Shown here piece by piece: positions 1 to 6,976 of a stretch of 17,406 nucleotides of DNA (position 1 is the stretch's first letter; each line of letters starts with the position of its first letter). The notes below the pieces were generated by a model. It did no database searches, was not told the origin of the DNA, and was given only the letters and a program-made list of their open reading frames with translations. Origin of the DNA: an uncultured Lachnospiraceae bacterium (GTDB lineage: Bacteria > Bacillota > Clostridia > Lachnospirales > Lachnospiraceae). The position numbers and the translations under genes are program-made. The DNA lies in contig CAKRJM010000021.1 of the NCBI GenBank assembly GCA_934351765.1, positions 1-17,406 of the forward strand, given 5' to 3'.

Positions 1-58
1 GCAGCGGCCGCAGGACGAGCCGCTGAATGCAGAGAGTTTTAAATCGGAGGAAAGCGCT
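1..58 (+). other. Window edge upstream of the Ldh-family gene
   Basis: No gene can be assigned here. Frame 1 closes with TAA at 40-42 and frame 3 with TGA at 22-24, so either could be the tail of an upstream gene, but the few codons are uninformative. Frame 2 stays open from the left edge into the ATG at 59. GGAGG at 47-51 sits 7 bases before that ATG and supports it as the true start. Confidence 0.3.
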
Positions 59-1186
59 ATGGGATATGTAACATGGGGTTATGAAAAGCTGGACCGTTTC
101 TGTCATGATGTGTTCTGCCGGTTCGGCTTCAGCGAAGAGGAAAGCCGGATCATCAAGGATGTGCTTCTGACTGCGGATCTGTTTGGAATTGAAAGCCACG
201 GCATGCAGCGGATGGTCCGTTATCATAAAGGAATCGAAAAGGGGACGATCCACCCGGAGGCGAAGCCGGAGGTAGTATTTGAGACACCGGTTTCAGCGGT
301 CATCGACGGACATAACGGCATGGGACAGCTGATCTCGGTTTATGCCATGAACAAGGCCATTGAAAAGGCAAAGACCACAGGCATCGGTATGGTAAGCGTC
401 CGCGAATCCAACCATTTCGGGATCGCCGGTTACTATGCGAAGATGGCTTCCGATCAGGGGCTCCTCGGAATGGCCTGTACCAACTCGGAGGCGATCATGG
501 TACCGACCTTCGGAAGAAAAGCCATGCTGGGCTCCAATCCCATCGCGGTGGCCATGCCGGCAGATCCGTATCCGTTTCTGTTTGATGCCTCCACGACAGT
601 TGTAACCAGAGGAAAGCTGGAGATGTACAATAAGATGGGAAAGGCGCTGCCGGAGGGCTGGGCGCTGGATAAGGATGGTCATGAGAGCACGGATGCCCCT
701 GATGTCCTTGCCAACATTGTTGCAAAAAAGGGCGGCGGGATCATGCCCCTTGGAGGCTCCGAGGAGATAAGCGGAAGTCATAAGGGCTATGGCTACGGTA
801 TGCTCTGCGAGCTGTTCAGCTCGGTTCTGTCCCAGGGCATCAACTCAGACCGGTGCTGCACCTTCCCCGACAAGACCGGGATCTGCCACGGCTTCATGGC
901 AGTGAATCCGGAGATCTTCGGTGATGCTACCGAGATCCGGAAGAATTTTTCCTGTTATCTGGAGCGGCTGAGGGAAAGCCCGAAGGCGGACGGAAAGGAC
1001 CGTATCTACACCCATGGCGAAAAAGAAGTATTCGCTGAAAAAGAACGGCGGGAGCATGGAATCCCCGTCAATGACAATACCATGGTGGAGCTGGCAGATC
1101 TCTGCCGGTATCTGAAGATGGATTTCGGTTCCTACTTCGAGGGATACAAGGTGAAGAACGGAGGATTCTTCGAGGGAAATTATTAA
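59..1186 (+). CDS. Ldh-family NAD(P)-dependent 2-hydroxyacid dehydrogenase (malate/L-lactate/ureidoglycolate type)
   Basis: This 375-aa protein belongs to the malate/L-lactate dehydrogenase superfamily (COG2055), whose members are cytoplasmic and interconvert 2-hydroxy and 2-oxo acids using NAD(P)H. Visible family features are the N-terminal helical segment, the ADLFGIESHG motif around residues 39-48 with the conserved His47, the ESNHFG motif at 116-121, the GSNPIAVAMP stretch near 160, and the GSHKGYGYGML segment near 240. The length is normal for the family. The start at 59 follows a good GGAGG site, although the frame is open further left. The substrate cannot be read from sequence: malate, lactate, sulfolactate, ureidoglycolate and 2,3-diketogulonate enzymes share this fold. 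It has no obvious functional link to leuA downstream, and a probable terminator separates them. Confidence 0.88.
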   Translation: MGYVTWGYEKLDRFCHDVFCRFGFSEEESRIIKDVLLTADLFGIESHGMQRMVRYHKGIEKGTIHPEAKPEVVFETPVSAVIDGHNGMGQLISVYAMNKAIEKAKTTGIGMVSVRESNHFGIAGYYAKMASDQGLLGMACTNSEAIMVPTFGRKAMLGSNPIAVAMPADPYPFLFDASTTVVTRGKLEMYNKMGKALPEGWALDKDGHESTDAPDVLANIVAKKGGGIMPLGGSEEISGSHKGYGYGMLCELFSSVLSQGINSDRCCTFPDKTGICHGFMAVNPEIFGDATEIRKNFSCYLERLRESPKADGKDRIYTHGEKEVFAEKERREHGIPVNDNTMVELADLCRYLKMDFGSYFEGYKVKNGGFFEGNY

Positions 1187-1392
1187 AAGTAAGCCAACAC
1201 CATTTTATTTCGCAGGAACCATGTTTCCTGTACCCTTCCTATAGAGAGGCGCAGACCGGCAGGCCTGTGCCCTTTGTTTATCGGAAAAGCCCTTCCTGAG
1301 AAACAAAAATGCTGTACAGGAGACTTTTGATCCATGCCGCGATGGAATCCCTCCCATTAAAAAAAATCATACCTGGCGGTCCGGGAAAAGAA
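1187..1392 (+). other. Intergenic region before the leuA promoter
   Basis: No convincing gene was seen. Besides the probable terminator at 1248-1280, there is a small hairpin with arms CAGGAA (1213-1218) and TTCCTG (1225-1230). There is also an AT-rich inverted repeat with outer arms TTTGTTT (1273-1279) and AAACAAA (1301-1307) and inner arms GGAA (1283-1286) and TTCC (1293-1296). No T-box, riboswitch core or tRNA was recognised. Confidence 0.4.
1248..1280 (+). terminator. Probable intrinsic terminator of the Ldh-family gene
   Basis: GGCGCAG at 1248-1254 pairs with CTGTGCC at 1265-1271, giving seven pairs including one G-U. The loop is 10 bases and a T-rich tail follows at 1273-1279, interrupted by one G. 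It lies 62 bases after the stop codon and before the leuA promoter. The tail is imperfect, so efficiency is uncertain. The tail bases can alternatively pair with AAACAAA at 1301-1307. Confidence 0.5.
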
Positions 1393-1421
1393 TTGTAATC
1401 CGAAAATCGCTGTGTTATAAT
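1393..1421 (+). promoter_or_regulatory. Sigma-A promoter of leuA, with extended -10
   Basis: TTGTAA at 1393-1398 is a one-mismatch -35 box. A 17-base spacer leads to a perfect TATAAT at 1416-1421, preceded by TGT to make an extended -10. Transcription should begin near 1428, about 215 bases upstream of the leuA start codon. Confidence 0.85.
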
Positions 1422-1427
1422 CGTAAC

Positions 1428-1643
1428 GGATTAAAATATAAACGATGGGACTGATGAAATATGGGGCTTCCGCTAAGAAGTGCATTAGAAAGAGTAAGAT
1501 GTATATTATAGAAAACTACAGCGTGATCTATCGACTATGAACGCGGGAATCGATCAAAAACGGTGAAAATCAGAAAAGAAATCCGACATAAAAACAGAAG
1601 AAGTGTCTGGATCCTGCAAAGAAGAAAAGAGAGGAAATAGATC
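1428..1643 (+). promoter_or_regulatory. Long 5' leader of leuA with possible short leader ORF
   Basis: The predicted transcript has a leader of about 215 nt, A/G-rich in its second half. It contains a 16-codon ORF (1461-1511, MGLPLRSALERVRCIL) with four Leu codons (CTT, CTA, TTA, TTA), which could be a leucine-sensing leader peptide. A longer alternative in another frame (1445-1540, 31 aa) has no Leu bias. There is no T-box signature and no hairpin followed by a U run before leuA, so classical attenuation is not supported. The upstream GGGA is a weak ribosome site for the short ORF. Confidence 0.35.
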
Positions 1644-3299
1644 ATGTTAAATTTTAAAAGATATAAACGAGTACCTGTCATTGATTTTCCGGAGCGTACC
1701 TGGCCGGGGAAGGAGATCGAGAAGGCGCCGATCTGGTGCAGCGTCGATCTGCGTGACGGCAACCAGGCCCTGATCGAGCCAATGGTTGTGGAAGAAAAAA
1801 TCGAGATGTTCAACCTGCTGGTGAAGCTTGGCTTTAAGGAGATCGAGGTCGGTTTTCCCGCCGCGTCCCAGATCGAATATGACTTTTTAAGACAGCTTGT
1901 TGACCGGAAACTGATTCCAGACGATGTGCTGGTTCAGGTTCTGGTACAGTGCAGAGAGCACCTGATCGACCGGACTTTTGAGGCTCTGAAAGGAATCAAG
2001 CGTGCCGTTGTCCATATTTACAATTCCACCTCTACCTTACAGCGTGATGTGGTATTTAACATGGACAGAGAGCAGATCAAGCAGATCGCCATCGACGGCA
2101 CCAATATGGTAAAGGAACGGGCGAAGGATTTTGAGGGTGAGATCATTCTGGAGTATTCGCCGGAGAGCTTTACGGGAACCGAGCTGGATTATGCTCTTGA
2201 GGTATGTACAGCTGTTCAGGATACCTGGAGCCCTACCAGGGAGCACCCCATGATCGTCAATCTGCCTGCAACGGTGGAGATGACGACTCCCAATGTGTAT
2301 GCGGATCAGATTGAATGGATGAGCACCCATTTCAAGAACCGTGAATCCATTATTTTAAGTGTCCACCCTCATAATGACCGTGGAACCGGCGTGGCGGCAA
2401 CAGAGCTGGCCCTGCTGGCAGGCGCAGACCGTGTGGAAGGAACCTTGTTCGGAAACGGCGAGCGTACCGGAAACGTGGACGTACTGAATGTGGCTTACAA
2501 TATGTTCTCCCAGGGCATTGACCCGAAGCTGGAGATTGAAAATATCCGGGAGATCATCGATGTATATGAACGATGCACCAAGATGAATATCGATCCGAGG
2601 CATCCTTACGCCGGAAAGCTGGTATTTACGGCATTCTCCGGATCTCATCAGGATGCCATCAACAAGGGCGTCAAGGCGCTCAAGGCGAGAAAGAATCCCT
2701 ACTGGGAGGTTCCGTATCTGCCGGTGGATCCCTCGGATCTGGGCCGCGATTACGAGCCCATCGTCCGGATCAACAGTCAGTCCGGCAAGGGCGGCGTAGC
2801 CTTTGTTATGGATACGCTCTACGGCTTCAAGCTTCCGAAGGATATGCACAAGGAGTTTGCCGATGTGGTACAGGGCGTTGCCGAGGAGCACGGCGAGGTT
2901 GCGCCTGAGCAGATCATGGAGCTGTTCAAGAAAGAATATCTGTCTGTCAAAGAGCCGTTCGGCTTTATCCGCTGCGAGACTCACGATGTGGGTGAGATCG
3001 ATACCGAGGCCAAGCTGACCTATAAGTATAAGGGAAGCATCTTATCGGCAAAGGGCATCGGAAACGGCCCTATCGATGCGGCGCGTGCAGCCATCGAGGA
3101 CACCGCCGATGTGCATGTAAAGGTTCTGGATTACTCCGAGCATGCGCTGGGTGAAGGCTCCCATGCACAGGCTGCTGCCTATATCAAGCTGATGGATGTG
3201 AACACCGGAAGAGTAACCTTCGGCGTCGGCGTAAGCCCCAATATCACAAGAGCATCTCATCGGGCACTGTTCAGCGCACTGAACCGGTTATTCAGATAA
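1644..3299 (+). CDS. leuA: 2-isopropylmalate synthase
   Basis: LeuA condenses acetyl-CoA with 2-oxoisovalerate to give 2-isopropylmalate, the committed step of leucine synthesis in the cytoplasm. The 551-aa product has the DRE-TIM metallolyase barrel in its N-terminal two thirds. The RDGNQAL motif at 37-43 carries the catalytic Arg and metal-binding Asp, the metal-binding HPHNDRGT is at 241-248, and the GNGERTGN signature is at 270-277. A C-terminal LeuA regulatory domain (about 420-551) should mediate leucine feedback inhibition. The length and the N-terminal extension before the barrel fit the longer LeuA type known from actinobacteria and many Clostridia rather than the shorter E. coli type. 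GAGGAAAT just upstream supports the start. It is flanked by its own promoter and terminator, so it appears monocistronic, separate from leuBCD. Confidence 0.96.
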   Translation: MLNFKRYKRVPVIDFPERTWPGKEIEKAPIWCSVDLRDGNQALIEPMVVEEKIEMFNLLVKLGFKEIEVGFPAASQIEYDFLRQLVDRKLIPDDVLVQVLVQCREHLIDRTFEALKGIKRAVVHIYNSTSTLQRDVVFNMDREQIKQIAIDGTNMVKERAKDFEGEIILEYSPESFTGTELDYALEVCTAVQDTWSPTREHPMIVNLPATVEMTTPNVYADQIEWMSTHFKNRESIILSVHPHNDRGTGVAATELALLAGADRVEGTLFGNGERTGNVDVLNVAYNMFSQGIDPKLEIENIREIIDVYERCTKMNIDPRHPYAGKLVFTAFSGSHQDAINKGVKALKARKNPYWEVPYLPVDPSDLGRDYEPIVRINSQSGKGGVAFVMDTLYGFKLPKDMHKEFADVVQGVAEEHGEVAPEQIMELFKKEYLSVKEPFGFIRCETHDVGEIDTEAKLTYKYKGSILSAKGIGNGPIDAARAAIEDTADVHVKVLDYSEHALGEGSHAQAAAYIKLMDVNTGRVTFGVGVSPNITRASHRALFSALNRLFR

Positions 3300-3315
3300 A
3301 AATATAAAAATAAAG

Positions 3316-3365
3316 AAAAACTGCTGCTTTGCAGAGAAGCGTATTCTCTGTGGGCGGCAGTTTTT
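3316..3365 (+). terminator. Strong intrinsic terminator of leuA
   Basis: An outer stem pairs AAAAACTGC (3316-3324) with GCAGTTTTT (3357-3365), enclosing an inner hairpin CAGAGAA/TTCTCTG. The 3' arm ends in a run of five T. Because the outer arms are A-rich on one side and T-rich on the other, it could work in both directions. It lies 16 bases after the leuA stop. Confidence 0.9.
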
Positions 3366-3379
3366 GTGTTATAGAAAGG

Positions 3380-3490
3380 CTGCCAGCACATTCCTTCGCA
3401 GATCCACTGCCCGGGCCGGGACAGTGGCAGCCTCGATATGTGCCGGCTGACTGGCCTGGAGGGCCGCGAAGGAGGGAGCTTCAGGAGCCG
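3380..3490. other. GC-rich, highly self-complementary intergenic segment
   Basis: No coding potential was recognised in this stretch between the leuA terminator and the glf promoter. It holds several inverted repeats: TCCTTCGC (3392-3399) with GCGAAGGA (3466-3473); CCACTG (3404-3409) with CAGTGG (3422-3427); GGCC (3453-3456) with GGCC (3462-3465). An alternative pairing of 3382-3391 with 3438-3447 matches at nine of ten positions and would cross the first stem. It could be a structured RNA, a repeat element or chance folding of GC-rich DNA. No promoter for it was identified and no known RNA family was recognised. Confidence 0.35.
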
Positions 3491-3523
3491 CGGAACACAC
3501 TGCATGAAAATGTGGTGGCTTTC

Positions 3524-3552
3524 TTGCATTTACAGGCCTTTTATAGTAGAAT
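3524..3552 (+). promoter_or_regulatory. Likely promoter of the polysaccharide operon (glf)
   Basis: TTGCAT at 3524-3529 and TAGAAT at 3547-3552 are separated by 17 bases. A perfect TATAAT also occurs at 3557-3562, but no acceptable -35 box lies at the right distance from it. Either way transcription would start at about 3559-3569, just before the leader hairpin. Confidence 0.6.
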
Positions 3553-3572
3553 AAGGTATAATTATGGGCTTT

Positions 3573-3599
3573 TGCGGGGAAAGTGCGCCCTTTCGCGCA
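3573..3599 (+). promoter_or_regulatory. Leader hairpin at the 5' end of the glf operon transcript
   Basis: Outer arms TGCG (3573-3576) and CGCA (3596-3599) and inner arms GAAAG and CTTTC are separated by a small internal loop, with a TGCGCC apical loop. The hairpin falls in the first 40 nt of the predicted transcript and is followed by TGTTTTC. The U run is too short for a strong terminator. A two-part stem in the leader of a long polysaccharide operon is the kind of site used by the NusG paralogue LoaP in Firmicutes. That link is inference, and no loaP gene is in the window. Confidence 0.45.
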
Positions 3600-3623
3600 T
3601 GTTTTCACCAGAGAGGACAAAGA

Positions 3624-4742
3624 ATGAAGCATTATGATTATGTGATCGTGGGCGGTGGTCTGTTCGGAGGCGTGATGGCATGGTATGCCGGACAGAACGG
3701 AAAAACCTGCCTGGTGGTAGAGAAGCGGAAGCATCTGGGCGGCAATATCTACTGTGAGGAGATTGAGGGAATCCCGGTGCACCGGTACGGCGCGCATATT
3801 TTCCATACGTCCAGCCGGGAGGTATGGCAGTTTGTGAACCGGCTGGCGGAGTTCAACCGCTACACCAACTGTCCTGTGGCCAATTACCACGGAGAAATGT
3901 ATAACATGCCCTTTAATATGAATACCTTCAGTAGGCTCTGGGGCGTGTCCACGCCGGAGGAAGCCAGAAAGAAGATCGAGGAGCAGCGCGCAGGCGTGAG
4001 CGGTGAGCCGAAAAACCTGGAGGAGCAGGCAATCTCGCTGGTGGGACGGGACATTTATGAGCGTCTGATCAAGGGCTACACGGAGAAGCAGTGGGGACGG
4101 GACTGTAAGGATCTGCCCAGCTTCATTATCCGCCGTCTGCCGGTCCGTTACACCTATGATAATAATTACTTCAATGACCGGTATCAGGGGATTCCCATCG
4201 GCGGCTATAACGGTCTGGTGAAGGCGCTGTTTGAGGGCTGTGATGTGCTTCTGGAAACCGATTATCTGGCGGATCGGGAGCGGTTTGATGCCATGGGAGA
4301 CAGGGTGATCTACACGGGAACCATTGATGCCTATTTTGGTTACTGCTATGGAAAGCTGGAATACCGCAGCCTGGAATTTAAGGATGATATTTTTGAAACG
4401 GACAACTATCAGGGCGTTGCGGTGGTGAATCATACGGCCCGCGAGGTTCCTTATACGAGAACCATCGAGCATAAGCATTTTGACTGTACCGTGGATTACC
4501 GGAATAATCCGAAAACCGTGGTGACAAGAGAATATCCCGTTGCCTGGGAGGAGGGCATGGAGCCTTACTATCCGGTCAATGATGAGAAAAATCAGAAATT
4601 ATATCAGAAATATGCGAAGCTTGGTGCAGAAGAGCAAAAGGTGCTTTTTGGCGGCAGGCTGGCAGAATACCGCTACTATGACATGGACAAGGTGATCGAA
4701 TCGGCCATGAACGCGGCGGAAAAGGAATTTGGAAGCAGGTAG
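3624..4742 (+). CDS. glf: UDP-galactopyranose mutase
   Basis: Glf is a cytoplasmic flavoenzyme that converts UDP-galactopyranose to UDP-galactofuranose, the donor for Galf residues. The 372-aa product has the N-terminal FAD-binding GGGLFGG motif (residues 10-16), the KRKHLGGNIY segment (35-43), the YGAHIFHT motif (55-62), the GYTEKQWG motif (151-158) and the conserved RLPVRYTYDNNYFND region (171-185). The length matches bacterial Glf. The ATG at 3624 was chosen because it follows GAGAGGA and directly begins the flavin-binding strand; an in-frame ATG at 3564 would add a 20-residue non-homologous extension and lies in the leader hairpin region. It is the first gene of the surface polysaccharide operon and ends 1 base before the flippase gene. 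Its presence predicts a Galf-containing glycan. Confidence 0.96.
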   Translation: MKHYDYVIVGGGLFGGVMAWYAGQNGKTCLVVEKRKHLGGNIYCEEIEGIPVHRYGAHIFHTSSREVWQFVNRLAEFNRYTNCPVANYHGEMYNMPFNMNTFSRLWGVSTPEEARKKIEEQRAGVSGEPKNLEEQAISLVGRDIYERLIKGYTEKQWGRDCKDLPSFIIRRLPVRYTYDNNYFNDRYQGIPIGGYNGLVKALFEGCDVLLETDYLADRERFDAMGDRVIYTGTIDAYFGYCYGKLEYRSLEFKDDIFETDNYQGVAVVNHTAREVPYTRTIEHKHFDCTVDYRNNPKTVVTREYPVAWEEGMEPYYPVNDEKNQKLYQKYAKLGAEEQKVLFGGRLAEYRYYDMDKVIESAMNAAEKEFGSR

Positions 4743-4743
4743 A

Positions 4744-6006
4744 ATGATGAAAAGCTGGAGAGCCCTGATCCTTGGGGACGGAACCAATCAGGTACGGAAA
4801 AATATTATATGGAACATGATCGGAAGCCTGCTTTTCGCGCTGGCAAGTATTTTACTGTTCGCTGTGGCGGCGAGAGCCACCGGGGAATATTACGGTGGGA
4901 TTTTTTCCATCGCATTTACCACCGGGCAGATGCTTCTGACCATCGGCTACTATGAGGTACGGCCCTTTCAGGTGACAGATGTGGCCGGCGAATATTCCTT
5001 TTCGGAGTACCTGTCGGCAAGGGTCATTACCTGTATTGCCATGGTGATCGCGGGGATCCTCTATATCCTGATCTCCGGGGCCACAGGTGTCCGGGCGGCG
5101 GTGATCTTCCTCATGTGCCTCTATAAGCTGGTGGACGGCGCGGCTGATGTGTTCGAGGGAGAGTTTCACAGGAAGGGCCGTCTGGATCTTTCCGGAAAAT
5201 CCATGGCATTCCGAACGCTGTTTTCCGGCGGCGTCTTTGTGATCGTGGTGATCGTGACGAAGCATATCGTGGCGGCCAGTGCAGCGGCAGTGATCGCGGC
5301 GGTGCTGGGATTTGTGGTGTTTGACCTGTTTGTGATAGGAAGCTTTGAGCCGCTTCGGCTTTCTGCTTCAAAGAAACGGGTGCTCCGTCTTCTTCGGGAC
5401 TGCTTTTTCCTGTTCCTTGGAAGCTTCCTGTATCTTTATATCTGCAACGCGGCAAAATATGCAGTAGATGCCTGTATGAGCGAGGAGGCAGTGACCTATT
5501 ATACGGATCTTTATCTTCCTACCTCAACCATCAATCTGTTAAGCGGATTTATTTTCAAGCCGCTTTTGACTACCATGGGAGAAAGCTGTGAGCATGGGGA
5601 GTGGGAACGGTTCCGCTCCATGGTCTACAGGCTTCTTCTTGGGATCACCGGATTAACAGCGGTCTGCTGTCTGGGAGCTTTTTTACTGGGAATCCCGGTG
5701 CTGTCCCTGGTATTCGGACAGGATCTTTCCCCGTATCGCGCAGCTCTGGTCCTGTTGATCCTTGGCGGCGGCTTCAATGCGGCGGCCATGCTGTTATACT
5801 ATGCCCTGACGACCATGCGCCAGCAGAGAGGGATCCTGCTTTGCTACGGGGCGGCGGCCATCCTGTCGCTGTTCCTGTCCCGCGTGCTGGTGCGGGCCTT
5901 TGGAATTCTGGGCGGAGCCCTCTGTTACACAGGCGCCATGGGCGTTCTGGTCCTGTTGTTTTTCTTTTATGTACGGAGCCGGTATCGCCGGGAGATGAGA
6001 AAATAA
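4744..6006 (+). CDS. Wzx/MATE-like polysaccharide flippase
   Basis: This polytopic membrane protein of about 420 aa has roughly twelve hydrophobic segments and the overall pattern of the Wzx/PST family within the MVF/MATE superfamily. Such proteins flip lipid-linked sugars across the membrane. No soluble domain is visible. The start is ambiguous: ATGs at 4744 and 4747 are 4 and 7 bases after AGG of the site overlapping the end of glf, and a TTG at 4729 is less likely. The cluster also encodes an ABC exporter, so this protein may flip a lipid-phosphate monosaccharide for side-group addition, as GacK does in the group A streptococcal carbohydrate pathway, rather than export whole repeat units. 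That role is inferred from context. Confidence 0.85.
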   Translation: MMKSWRALILGDGTNQVRKNIIWNMIGSLLFALASILLFAVAARATGEYYGGIFSIAFTTGQMLLTIGYYEVRPFQVTDVAGEYSFSEYLSARVITCIAMVIAGILYILISGATGVRAAVIFLMCLYKLVDGAADVFEGEFHRKGRLDLSGKSMAFRTLFSGGVFVIVVIVTKHIVAASAAAVIAAVLGFVVFDLFVIGSFEPLRLSASKKRVLRLLRDCFFLFLGSFLYLYICNAAKYAVDACMSEEAVTYYTDLYLPTSTINLLSGFIFKPLLTTMGESCEHGEWERFRSMVYRLLLGITGLTAVCCLGAFLLGIPVLSLVFGQDLSPYRAALVLLILGGGFNAAAMLLYYALTTMRQQRGILLCYGAAAILSLFLSRVLVRAFGILGGALCYTGAMGVLVLLFFFYVRSRYRREMRK

Positions 6007-6007
6007 G

Positions 6008-6976
6008 ATGACGATTGACGCAGTAATTCCTGTATATAAGCCGGACGGGAGGTTTGAACAGCTTCTCCGTATGCTGAACAGGCAGCATGTAAAGCCGGAA
6101 AAAATTGTATTGATGATCACCACAGCTGACGGGCGCCCGGAGGAATCACCGGCTGTCCGGCTGGCGAAGGAGAGTGTGATCCCTGCAGAGCTTCACTGGG
6201 TTGCAAAGACAGAGTTTGACCACGGCGGCACAAGAAACGCCGGACTGTCATTCTGTACTGCGGAGCTGGTGCTGTTTATGACTCAGGATGCTGTTCCGGA
6301 GGACGATCACATGATCGAAGCACTGATCCGTCCTTTTGAGGAGCCGTTCTGCGGCGCAGAGCATGGCGTTTATGACGGACATGAGATCATGACAGCCTAC
6401 GGACGCCAGATGCCTGCAAAGGATTGCCGGGTGGTGGAGCGGTACACCAGAAGCTTTAATTATCCGGCAGAAAGCAGGATAAAAACGGAGGAGGATCTTC
6501 CGAAGCTGGGGATTAAGACCTTTTTTGCTTCCAATGTCTGCGCGGCCTATAAACGGGAGCTGGTTCTGAAGCAGGGCGGTTTTCCGGAGCATACGATCTT
6601 CAATGAGGATATGATCTTTGCCGGTCATGGCGTAAAGGCGGGATATGCCATCGCTTATGTATCGGATGCCCGTGTGATCCATTCCCATAACCTGTCCGGC
6701 AGGGAGCAGTTCCACAGGAATTTCGACCTGGCTGTTTCGCAGGTGGAAAATCCGGATGTTTTTTCGGGGCTCCGATCCGAAGGTGAGGGGATCCGTCTGG
6801 TAAAGCAGACCATGAGCTATCTCTGGAAAGAGGGGAAATGGTATCTGATTCCGGGGCTTGTCTGGATCAGCGGATGCAAATATCTGGGCTATCTCATGGG
6901 AAAAAAGTATAAGCGCCTGCCGAAGGGCCTGGTGGTAAAATGCAGTTTGAATAAAACGTATTGGGGGAACCGATGA
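6008..6976 (+). CDS. Family 2 glycosyltransferase, rhamnosyltransferase type
   Basis: This is a 322-aa GT-A fold enzyme expected to be cytoplasmic or membrane-associated. The N-terminus (AVIPVYKPDG, residues 5-14) begins the nucleotide-binding domain. FDHGGTRNAG at 70-79 and the YGRQMPAKD segment near 131-139 are hallmarks of GT2 enzymes annotated as rhamnosyltransferases (RfbF/RgpB-like). The metal-binding DXD equivalent is probably TQDAVP at 92-97, and NED at 199-201 is the likely catalytic-base region. A weakly hydrophobic C-terminal stretch (about 276-295) may contact the membrane. It starts 1 base after the flippase stop. With rmlC and an RgpF-like gene in the same cluster, transfer of L-rhamnose from dTDP-rhamnose is a reasonable prediction, but the exact linkage is unknown. 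Confidence 0.87.
   Translation: MTIDAVIPVYKPDGRFEQLLRMLNRQHVKPEKIVLMITTADGRPEESPAVRLAKESVIPAELHWVAKTEFDHGGTRNAGLSFCTAELVLFMTQDAVPEDDHMIEALIRPFEEPFCGAEHGVYDGHEIMTAYGRQMPAKDCRVVERYTRSFNYPAESRIKTEEDLPKLGIKTFFASNVCAAYKRELVLKQGGFPEHTIFNEDMIFAGHGVKAGYAIAYVSDARVIHSHNLSGREQFHRNFDLAVSQVENPDVFSGLRSEGEGIRLVKQTMSYLWKEGKWYLIPGLVWISGCKYLGYLMGKKYKRLPKGLVVKCSLNKTYWGNR

Noticed and set aside
1273..1307. AT-rich inverted repeat as a terminator
   Set aside because: Its 3' arm is A-rich and is not followed by T residues on the + strand, so it does not look like a forward terminator. It may only compete with the one at 1248-1280.
1187..1643. T-box or other known riboswitch upstream of leuA
   Set aside because: No T-box antiterminator sequence (AGGGTGG...ACCGCG) or other recognisable riboswitch core is present, and no terminator hairpin precedes leuA.
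3564..3623. Upstream in-frame ATG for glf
   Set aside because: It would add residues unrelated to the family and overlap the leader hairpin. The ATG at 3624 has a proper ribosome site and begins the flavin-binding fold.
3650..3660. GGCGGTGG resembling the ops/JUMPStart core GGCGGTAG
   Set aside because: It is inside the glf coding sequence, encodes the conserved glycine-rich FAD motif, and differs from the ops core.
3369..4478. Long open frame on the - strand (369 codons) opposite glf
   Set aside because: It is antisense to a clearly recognised glf gene, has no recognisable motifs and no good start site. Such open frames arise from the codon pattern of the + strand gene.
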